In this document: one piece after another, positions 5,658 through 11,342 of the stretch
How the letters are laid out: each line of letters opens with the position of its first letter
Position numbering within the stretch: the stretch's first letter is position 1
NCBI GenBank assembly: GCA_003485185.1
Contig: DNAS01000064.1
Coordinates: 357-13,732, forward strand
DNA length: 13,376 nt
Direction of reading: 5' to 3'
Origin: Phycisphaerales bacterium
GTDB taxonomy: Bacteria; Planctomycetota; Phycisphaerae; SM23-33
Notes under the pieces: model-generated
The model's database searches: none
Told to the model about the DNA's origin: nothing
The model's input: the letters and a program-made list of their open reading frames with translations, nothing else
Program-made: the position numbers and the translations under genes

Positions 5658-7349
5658 ATGACGAACACGACCACCGCGACCCGGCTTCCCGTCCCCCGAG
5701 GCTCCAGCGCCCGGGCTGTGACCTTCGGCGTCTGCGCCACCAGCGACCCCCGCATCGACGCCGCCTCGCGCGAGCGCTGCGTGAACATCGTGGAGATGGT
5801 CGCGTCCGTCGTCGCGGGCGCCGTGAAGATGCCCGACGGCTCGCCCGTCCGCGTGGTCTACTCCACCGTCCTGATCGACGGGGAGAAGCAGGCCGACCTC
5901 GTCGCCCGACAGTTCAAGGACGCCGGCGTCGACGCGATCGTCCTCGCGCCGGACACCTGGGCCTTCCCCCAGCTGACGCTCGTCAGCCTGCTGAGCCACT
6001 TCCCCGCCGACCTGCCGGTCAACATCACCTGCGGAAACAGCGGGCCCAAGCCCGGCGTGGTCTACGCCCACGCGGTCAACGGCGCGCTGGCGCAGATGGG
6101 GCGGCTGGCCGCGTTGAACGTCGGCACCTGGCCCGACACCGGCGCCAAGCCCAGGATGACCGACGCGACAGCGGAAGCCTTGATCGACTGGTGCTATGCC
6201 GCCCTGACCTTCGCCGGGCTGAAAGGCCGGCGCGTCGTCGTCTTCGGACACGACTCGATGGGCATGGAAACCGCCCTCAGCCACATCATCCCCACCCGGC
6301 GGATCTTCGGCCTGGAGATCGCCCGCCTGGACATGAAGCTCCTGCGCGACATGCTCGAGAAGGGCGCGTACGACAAGAAGGAACTCGCCGCCCTGCGGGC
6401 GTGGATCGACAAGCTCGTCGGCAAGCGCCTGGAGCTTAAAGGCGAGGACGACTCGAAGCGCTTCGAGCAGTCGCTGGCGATGTACCTGATCGTCCGCGAC
6501 CTGATGGAAGACCTCAATGCCGTCGGCGGGGGGTTCATGAGCCAGCTCGAATGGGGCAGCGATCCGCGCGGCCTGCCGCTGCCGGTCGCCGACGCCATGG
6601 AGAGCCTGTTCAACTCCACCTTCGACCACCGCGGTGAAAAGCCCGCCCTGCCCTACGCCACCGAGGCCGACATGCAGGGCCTGCTGACGATGCTGTTCAT
6701 GACCTGGCTGTCGGGCGGAAACCCGCCGCTGTTCATGGACTTCCGAAAGGTCTGGGAACCGTGGGAGATCGAGGCACTGGCCAAAAAGCTCAAGATTTCC
6801 ATCACCGGAAAGGAACTCTGGGCGAAGCGCGGATTCGTCGACGGCGACAACAGCGGCTCGGCCAGCTTCAATTGGGCGGGCAAGCCCGGCGCCAAGGACG
6901 AGACGCTGATGAAGGGCGTTTCCATGCCGCTGGCCGACCCGGGCTACTTCCCCGGCGGCGGAAACAGCGTGACGTTCATGACCCCCGGCGGAATCGAGGG
7001 GATCGCCGCGCGGATGGCCTTCTGCCATGACACCGGGCGGTTCGGATTGGTCTGGGACGAGGCCTGCACCACCGAGATGCCCGCGGCGCTCGCCCAGGCG
7101 GTGGCCAACACCTCCACGCCCACCTGGCCGCACACGTTCGTCGTGCCCCGGTACGCCACGATGGCTGAGTACAAGCAGTACGCCCCGGCCAACCACTTCC
7201 ACATGACGTGGAACCTCAAACCGGCGCGCCTGGAGCACTGGATGGACATGACCGACGTGCTGAGCATCTGCCCGTGGGTGGAGCGGCCGGCCTGGATCGC
7301 CGGGGTGGATCGCCCCCGCCCGCTGGTCCACCTGCTCCGCGGAAAATGA
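5658..7349 (+). CDS. L-fucose isomerase family protein (FucI/AraA superfamily)
   Basis: Cytosolic metal-dependent aldose-ketose isomerase of 563 aa (E. coli FucI is 591). The three metal ligands of FucI can be matched: Glu336 in A-T-E-A-D, Asp361 in F-M-D-F-R, and His513 or His515 in N-H-F-H-M-T-W near the C-terminus. The block S-L-F-N-S-T-F-D (316-323), just before A-T-E-A-D, also aligns with FucI. FucI converts L-fucose to L-fuculose and also D-arabinose to D-ribulose; which sugar is used here cannot be read from sequence. A strong AGAGGAG stands 8 nt before the ATG. No fuculokinase, aldolase or permease is adjacent. Downstream lies the hairpin-rich element 7369-7477, then the convergent mqnA. 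Confidence 0.85.
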   Translation: MTNTTTATRLPVPRGSSARAVTFGVCATSDPRIDAASRERCVNIVEMVASVVAGAVKMPDGSPVRVVYSTVLIDGEKQADLVARQFKDAGVDAIVLAPDTWAFPQLTLVSLLSHFPADLPVNITCGNSGPKPGVVYAHAVNGALAQMGRLAALNVGTWPDTGAKPRMTDATAEALIDWCYAALTFAGLKGRRVVVFGHDSMGMETALSHIIPTRRIFGLEIARLDMKLLRDMLEKGAYDKKELAALRAWIDKLVGKRLELKGEDDSKRFEQSLAMYLIVRDLMEDLNAVGGGFMSQLEWGSDPRGLPLPVADAMESLFNSTFDHRGEKPALPYATEADMQGLLTMLFMTWLSGGNPPLFMDFRKVWEPWEIEALAKKLKISITGKELWAKRGFVDGDNSGSASFNWAGKPGAKDETLMKGVSMPLADPGYFPGGGNSVTFMTPGGIEGIAARMAFCHDTGRFGLVWDEACTTEMPAALAQAVANTSTPTWPHTFVVPRYATMAEYKQYAPANHFHMTWNLKPARLEHWMDMTDVLSICPWVERPAWIAGVDRPRPLVHLLRGK

Positions 7350-7368
7350 TCCGTCGCTGCTTGTAGTG

Positions 7369-7385
7369 ACGCCGTCAGGCGTTTT
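7369..7385 (+). terminator. weak intrinsic terminator after the fucose-isomerase-family gene
   Basis: ACGCC (7369-7373), loop GTCA, GGCGT (7378-7382), continuing into TTT. It begins 20 nt after the stop codon. The stem is only 5 bp and the T-run is short, so efficiency is doubtful. It forms the left edge of a longer structured element. Confidence 0.4.
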
Positions 7386-7477
7386 CCCATGCCCTCGCGG
7401 GCACACTACCAGCGCGGTGGGGTGGCGCGCTTTGCTTGCAAAGCGTGTTGCCGAATTTTGGGAGAACACGCCTGTAG
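7373..7477. repeat. hairpin-rich 105-bp intergenic element with imperfect terminal inverted repeats
   Basis: The ends, 7373-7385 and 7465-7477, are inverted repeats matching at 10 of 13 positions. Inside are GCCC-TCGC-GGGC (7391-7402) and the perfect palindrome CGCTTTGC-TT-GCAAAGCG (7428-7445). A further pairing, GCGTGTT (7443-7449) with AACACGC (7465-7471), overlaps that palindrome and excludes it. On the minus strand the last stem is followed by TTT and could end mqnA transcription. It lies between two convergent genes; no protein is encoded. Confidence 0.4.
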
Positions 7478-7503
7478 CCTGAGGTCTGAAGCCTGCCGGA
7501 CGT

Positions 7504-8322
7504 TCACCCTTCGCGGACGCGCACGTCACGCAGGCTGTCGATCACCCCCGCCCGCCGGGCGAACTGGAAGAACTCCTCCATGCCGTCCTCGCAGGCGTCG
7601 GAAAACTCGTAGTCCGTCTGCTCGCACAGGCAGCGCGCAGCCAGGTCGGCGGGCCAGCCCAGTTTTCGCCCCTCCCGCCGGGCGATGGTCTTGAGCCGTC
7701 GCAGGCCCCGGTCGCGGGCGCGCGTCAGCACGTCGCAGAGTCTCCGGCTGTCACGGTCCGCCCGGGCCGCCCACACGCCGTATACAAACGGCAGGCCCGT
7801 CGCCTCGAACCAGATCTCGCTGGGGTCCATCTGCACGTAAAAGCCCAGCGGCGGGTCCGTCACCGCGCGGTCGCCCGCCAGCAGGACGGCTTCGGCCGAC
7901 TCGGGTGGATACAGCCGTCCGGCGTCGAACGGGATCACCGTCAGGCGCCGTCTGAACAACTCGCGCCACAACACGCGCGCCAGCGCCGGTTCGCTGCGCA
8001 ACTCGTCGTCGGTCCAGAGAATGCGCACCTGGTGTGCGGGAATCCGCAGGTACACCCGCGCCGTCAGGGACGGTCCGCAACTGGCCTGGCACCCGGCCGG
8101 GAGAATCGCCAGCGGTTCGCCGGGACAATGGAGGTCGATCGGCGGCACGAGCGCCGCGTCGACGTGCCCGGCCTGGAGCAGCGTCGCCAGCGCCGCCGGC
8201 GGGGCGAATTCCACCCGCACGTCGGCGAGCCGGTCCAGGCCTTCGATCAGCGGCCTACACGCCAGGTGCGAGGGCAGCGCGACACTAAACGCCGCGCGCG
8301 AAGATGGTTTATAATTGCTCAT
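7504..8322 (-). CDS. mqnA: chorismate dehydratase MqnA (futalosine pathway of menaquinone synthesis)
   Basis: MqnA removes water from chorismate to give 3-enolpyruvyl-benzoate, the entry step of the futalosine route to menaquinone (EC 4.2.1.151). The 272-aa product has the MqnA/MqnD periplasmic-binding-protein-like fold pattern: a first strand and H-L-A-C-R-P-L (19-25), D-A-A-L-V-P-P-I-D (55-63), S-C-G-P-S-L-T-A (81-88), L-L-A-G-D-R-A-V (147-154), and the diagnostic G-L-P-F-V-Y-G-V-W-A-A-R (176-187). I chose the ATG at 8322. An in-frame ATG at 8388 overlaps the -10 box and would add 22 residues unlike the family. The Shine-Dalgarno sequence is weak (AGG about 8 nt upstream). MqnA is preferred over MqnD on the V-W-A block and the full N-terminus, but no other mqn gene is present to confirm it. 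Confidence 0.87.
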   Translation of the reverse strand: MSNYKPSSRAAFSVALPSHLACRPLIEGLDRLADVRVEFAPPAALATLLQAGHVDAALVPPIDLHCPGEPLAILPAGCQASCGPSLTARVYLRIPAHQVRILWTDDELRSEPALARVLWRELFRRRLTVIPFDAGRLYPPESAEAVLLAGDRAVTDPPLGFYVQMDPSEIWFEATGLPFVYGVWAARADRDSRRLCDVLTRARDRGLRRLKTIARREGRKLGWPADLAARCLCEQTDYEFSDACEDGMEEFFQFARRAGVIDSLRDVRVREG

Positions 8323-8359
8323 GACGCGCCTGGGCTGATTGGAATTGCGCAGGCTCCTA

Positions 8360-8382
8360 CGCGGGCATACTTTCCGCCCGCG
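8360..8382 (-). other. hairpin at the predicted 5' end of the mqnA transcript
   Basis: A 7-bp perfect stem, CGCGGGC (8360-8366) with GCCCGCG (8376-8382), loop 9 nt. With a -10 at 8392-8387, transcription would begin near 8380, inside or at the foot of this stem. The function could be 5'-end protection or control of initiation; nothing ties it to a ligand. Confidence 0.35.
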
Positions 8383-8386
8383 CACC

Positions 8387-8392
8387 ATTGTA
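8387..8392 (-). promoter_or_regulatory. -10 box candidate (TACAAT) for mqnA
   Basis: TACAAT on the minus strand (8392-8387), 64 nt before the mqnA ATG. No good -35 is seen 17 nt upstream; the DNA there is a run of TTTCCCGC-like words. Read-through from trpD is an alternative. Confidence 0.3.
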
Positions 8393-8481
8393 GCGCCCCC
8401 GGGAAAAATCGCGGGAAATGCGGGAAAACAATCGCACTGCGTGGGTGTCGAGTCGCCTTGGCGGCGTCTTTTGACCCTTCC

Positions 8482-8530
8482 CCCTCTGCGATCTTGCCGA
8501 AGGCATCCCTTCGGGACTGCGCCCTCTGCG
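8482..8530. repeat. hairpin framed by 9-bp direct repeats, downstream of trpD
   Basis: CCCTCTGCG occurs at 8482-8490 and again at 8522-8530, framing 31 nt that hold a perfect 7-bp stem, CCGAAGG-CATC-CCTTCGG (8497-8514). It lies 29-46 nt beyond the trpD stop on the minus strand. With no T-run it is a poor intrinsic terminator. It may be a REP-like unit. The rest of the 8323-8542 gap holds the mqnA promoter region and no gene. Confidence 0.4.
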
Positions 8531-8542
8531 GTAAGCCGTTTC

Positions 8543-9565
8543 TTATTCGTTGGAGAGGGCGACGAGTTTTTCCAGCGCCCCGCGCGCGGCGCCGGAATCG
8601 ATTGATTTTGCCGCCTGCGGCAGGGCGTCGGACAGGCTCTTGGCGCGGTCCGCGACGACCAGCCCCGCGGCCGCGTTCAGAAGCACGATGTCGCGCGCGG
8701 GTCCGGTTTGCCTGGCCAGCACCGCGCGGATCACCTCCGCCGACGCCTGCGGGCTGTCCGCCGCCAGATCGTCCAGCGACGCGCGCTTCAGGCCGAAGTC
8801 CTCCGGCTGGACGGTTGTCGTCCGCACCGCGCCGTCGCGCCACTCGGAGATTTTCGTCGGCGCGGTGGTGGAAATCTCGTCGAGCCCGTCGTGGGCGTGC
8901 AGCACCCAGGCCCGGACGGCGCCCAGCGCGCCCAGGACGGCTGCGATCGTCTCCGTGAGCTTCTCGTCGAAGACGCCCATGACCTGGCGCTTTGCCCCGG
9001 CGGGGTTGGTCAGCGGGCCCAGCACGTTGAAGACGGTCCGCACGCCGAGCTGCTTGCGGACAGGCGCGGCGTATTTCATCGCGGGGTGGCAGCGGATGGC
9101 GAAGCAGAAGCACACGCCCGCCTCGCGCAGGCACCGCGACACGCGGTCGGGCGGGGCGTCCAGGTTGACCCCCAGCGCCGCCAGCACGTCGGCCGACCCG
9201 CTCGCCCGCGTGTTGGTGCGGTTCCCGTGCTTGGCGACGGGCACGCCCGCGCCGGCAAGCACCAGCGCCGCAGCCGTCGAAACGTTGAACGTGCTCAGCC
9301 CGGTCCCGCCCGTGCCGCAGGTGTCGAGCACGTCCAGCCCCGCGGTATCGATGCGGACGACGTGCTCTCGCATGGCCATCGCGGCGCCGGCGATCTCGTC
9401 GACCGTTTCGCCCTTGCCAGCCAGCGCCACCAGCAATCCGGCGATCTGCGCCTCGGTCCACTGCCCGTCCATGATCTGCGTGAACGCCCCGTGGGCCTGC
9501 GGGCGGGAGAGATTCTCCCCGCCCAGGACGGTCCTGAGGACCGCGCTGTACGTGATTTCGGCCAT
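8543..9565 (-). CDS. trpD: anthranilate phosphoribosyltransferase
   Basis: Second step of tryptophan synthesis: joins anthranilate and PRPP to give phosphoribosyl-anthranilate (EC 2.4.2.18), cytosolic. Full length (340 aa). Visible landmarks: helical N-terminal domain (1-70); PRPP loop C-G-T-G-G-T-G (83-89) followed by S-T-F-N-V-S-T; K-H-G-N-R (112-116); S-G-S-A-D-V-L (122-128); H-P-A-M-K-Y (160-165); N-V-L-G-P-L-T-N-P-A (180-189); and the metal-binding Asp229-Glu230 in G-L-D-E-I. The loop carries Thr88 where most family members have Asp (GTGGDG), a mild oddity in an otherwise well-conserved protein. AAAGGGTG lies about 5 nt before the ATG. No other trp gene is in the window. Its promoter overlaps that of the divergent phosphoesterase gene. 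mqnA, another chorismate-branch gene, follows on the same strand. Confidence 0.96.
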   Translation of the reverse strand: MAEITYSAVLRTVLGGENLSRPQAHGAFTQIMDGQWTEAQIAGLLVALAGKGETVDEIAGAAMAMREHVVRIDTAGLDVLDTCGTGGTGLSTFNVSTAAALVLAGAGVPVAKHGNRTNTRASGSADVLAALGVNLDAPPDRVSRCLREAGVCFCFAIRCHPAMKYAAPVRKQLGVRTVFNVLGPLTNPAGAKRQVMGVFDEKLTETIAAVLGALGAVRAWVLHAHDGLDEISTTAPTKISEWRDGAVRTTTVQPEDFGLKRASLDDLAADSPQASAEVIRAVLARQTGPARDIVLLNAAAGLVVADRAKSLSDALPQAAKSIDSGAARGALEKLVALSNE

Positions 9566-9596
9566 GATGTCACCCTTTCCGCGAGGGGGTTTGCCC

Positions 9597-9647
9597 TTGC
9601 CGTCGGCGGCGAGGGGGATTATAAGGCGTCCCCGTCGCGCCGGCCAA
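9597..9647. promoter_or_regulatory. overlapping divergent promoters for trpD (minus) and the two-domain phosphoesterase (plus)
   Basis: Minus strand: TTGGCC (9647-9642), 18-nt spacer, TATAAT (9623-9618), with a trpD leader of about 46 nt. Plus strand: TTGCCG (9597-9602), 17-nt spacer, TATAAG (9620-9625), with a leader of about 62 nt. The two -10 boxes share four base pairs, so polymerase could serve only one gene at a time. Confidence 0.5.
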
Positions 9648-9693
9648 GGGACTCCCGACGGATTCCGCCGGCCGGCGAGGAGAGCCTTCGTCC

Positions 9694-11178
9694 ATGCCGG
9701 ATGTGTTTCGCCTGCTTCTGATCGCCGATATCCACTCCGCGACGCGCGACGCGCCGGAGGCGAACCGTCGCTGCCGCCTGGGGCGCGAGCTGTTCCGCCG
9801 CGCGCTGGACGACGCCCGTCTGCGGGGCGGCTTCGACGCGGTGGCGCTGCTGGGCGACCTGCTGGACGACGGCACGCGCGACGACGCTGACGAACTGCTG
9901 GCGGGCCTGCGCGCGGAGCTGGACGCAGCCGCCCCGGACGCGCCCCTGCTGGTCGCGCCGGGCAACCACGACGGCGACCCCGAGCGTCTGCTGCGCGCCC
10001 TGGGCGCCCGCGCGGGCCTGCACGAGCTGGCGGATCGGGACGGCGCGGCGTATCGCTTCGTGGTCTTCGCCGACCCGTACGTCGAGGCCAAATATTGCAC
10101 CCGCCCGGGCGAGGCGCTGGCCTGGACGCAGACCCTGCGCGACGGCGGCGCGCCGCTCGTGGCCGTCCAGCACAACCCGCTCAGTCCGCTCATCGAGGCG
10201 GACTACCCCTACATGCACGTCAACCGCGACGAGATCCTGCTCGGCTACAAACGGGCGGGCGTGAACCTGTCGATCAGCGGGCACTACCACGCCGGGCAGG
10301 CGCTCAACCGCGTCGGCGGGGTGCAATATTTCACCGCGCCGGCGTTGTGCGAGCCGCCCTTCCGCTACGCGATGCTCTTTCTGCGCGGGCGGGAAGTCTC
10401 GGCCGAGGTCCGCCCGCTGGTCGCGCCGGCTGCGGCGGACATCTGGGACTGTCACGCCCACACCGAGTTCGCCTACTGCGCCAAGGACGTGACGGCCGAT
10501 GCCGTCATCGAGCGGGCGCGGGCGTTCGGGCTGGCCGGCGTGTGCCTGGTCGAGCACGCCCCGCAGCTGTACTGCGCGCGGGAGAAATTCTGGGACGGCC
10601 GACACGTCGTCGAACCGGCGCTCTGGCGACAAGGCGCCGACGCGCGGATGCCCCGATTCCGTGAGGCGATCCCCCCGAAGCGCGGTGAATTCGTCCGCGT
10701 CGGGCTGGAGGTCGAGCTGGACGCCGACGGCGCGCTGACGCTCCGCGACGAAGACCGCGACTGGCCCCACCCGCTGGTCGGGGCGATCCACTGGCTGCCG
10801 GAAGACCCGAGCGGAATGACCGAATCGCAATTCGCCGAGTGCTTCCTGCGGACCAACGAAAAGCTGTTGGCCAACGGCATCGACGTGTTGGCGCACCCGT
10901 TCCGCGTCTTCGCCTGGCAGAAGCGCCAGGCCCCGGCGGACCTGTACGTTCCCGTGGCCGAGATGCTCGCCGCCTACGGCTGCGCCGCGGAGATCAACTT
11001 CCACTGCAACCAGCCGGAGGAGGAATTCTTCGCCGTGTGCCTCGAGCGCGGGGTGAAGATCAGCTTCGGCTCCGACGCCCATGAGCTGCGGGAAGCCGCC
11101 TCCTTCGGGCCGCACCTGGACCTGCTCCACCGCATCGCTCCCGGGCGCGACGTCGCCGACCTGCTCTACCACCCGTAA
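9694..11178 (+). CDS. fused calcineurin-like metallophosphoesterase and PHP-domain phosphoesterase
   Basis: A 494-aa cytosolic protein (no signal peptide) with two complete phosphoesterase sites. Residues 1-~235 are a calcineurin-like domain: Asp12-x-His14, G-D-L-L-D-D-G (54-60), G-N-H-D (90-93), His160 in Q-H-N-P and G-H-Y-H (196-199), the full dimetal set. Residues ~248-494 are a PHP domain, nearest in pattern to histidinol-phosphatase-type PHPs: D-C-H-A-H-T (252-257), V-E-H-A (286-289), G-L-E-V-E-L (337-342), His366, A-H-P-F (400-403) and F-G-S-D-A-H-E (458-464). The frame is continuous, so this is a true fusion. A GGAG lies 11 nt before the ATG, rather far; no better start is seen. Divergent from trpD with shared promoter DNA. 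Two-step removal of phosphate from one substrate is possible but unproven; the substrate is unknown. Confidence 0.88.
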   Translation: MPDVFRLLLIADIHSATRDAPEANRRCRLGRELFRRALDDARLRGGFDAVALLGDLLDDGTRDDADELLAGLRAELDAAAPDAPLLVAPGNHDGDPERLLRALGARAGLHELADRDGAAYRFVVFADPYVEAKYCTRPGEALAWTQTLRDGGAPLVAVQHNPLSPLIEADYPYMHVNRDEILLGYKRAGVNLSISGHYHAGQALNRVGGVQYFTAPALCEPPFRYAMLFLRGREVSAEVRPLVAPAAADIWDCHAHTEFAYCAKDVTADAVIERARAFGLAGVCLVEHAPQLYCAREKFWDGRHVVEPALWRQGADARMPRFREAIPPKRGEFVRVGLEVELDADGALTLRDEDRDWPHPLVGAIHWLPEDPSGMTESQFAECFLRTNEKLLANGIDVLAHPFRVFAWQKRQAPADLYVPVAEMLAAYGCAAEINFHCNQPEEEFFAVCLERGVKISFGSDAHELREAASFGPHLDLLHRIAPGRDVADLLYHP

Positions 11179-11186
11179 ACGATCCT

Positions 11187-11221
11187 GATTTTTGATTTTG
11201 GATTTCTGCGTTTCGATTTGC
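11187..11221. repeat. short tandem heptamer array (GATTTnn)
   Basis: Five consecutive 7-bp units: GATTTTT, GATTTTG, GATTTCT, GCGTTTC, GATTTGC. It begins 8 bp after the phosphoesterase stop codon. No hairpin can form, so it does not look like a terminator. Confidence 0.55.
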
Positions 11222-11232
11222 CCCGCGCTTTT

Positions 11233-11302
11233 CTTTCCGTTTTCAGCTTTCCGCTTTTCCCTTTGCCCTTCCCCCTTTGCCCTTCCCCCTTGTTTATCCC
11301 CC
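11233..11302. repeat. degenerate 14-bp (2 x 7) tandem repeat, pyrimidine-rich
   Basis: Five units in exact 14-bp register: CTTTCCGTTTTCAG, CTTTCCGCTTTTCC, then CTTTGCCCTTCCCC twice, then a decayed CTTGTTTATCCCCC. Each splits into two heptamers near CTTTYCC. 70 of the 80 bases from 11221 to 11300 are pyrimidines on the plus strand. It lies directly upstream of the VWA gene's promoter. Confidence 0.65.
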
Positions 11303-11305
11303 CGC

Positions 11306-11334
11306 TTGCGGAACCGCCGGGGCCGGTCTACATT
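11306..11334 (+). promoter_or_regulatory. promoter of the VWA gene, TTGCGG-17-TACATT
   Basis: TTGCGG (11306-11311), 17-nt spacer, TACATT (11329-11334), then exactly 8 nt to the ATG at 11343. There is no Shine-Dalgarno sequence before that ATG, so a leaderless transcript is expected, as for galK. Confidence 0.5.
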
Positions 11335-11342
11335 CAATACTC

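Noticed and set aside
5547..7529. A 660-codon open frame on the minus strand opposite the fucose-isomerase-family gene
   Set aside because: High G+C keeps antisense frames open. The product is Arg/Gly/His-rich with no family pattern, while the plus-strand frame has clear motifs and a ribosome-binding site.
8323..8388. 22-residue N-terminal extension of MqnA from an ATG at 8388
   Set aside because: That ATG overlaps the TACAAT -10 box, the extension is Arg-rich and unlike the family, and the ATG at 8322 gives the normal N-terminus.
8399..8437. Repeated CGGGAAA-like words, considered as a CRISPR or iteron array
   Set aside because: Only about three imperfect copies at irregular spacing, with no spacer-repeat pattern, cas gene or replication gene.
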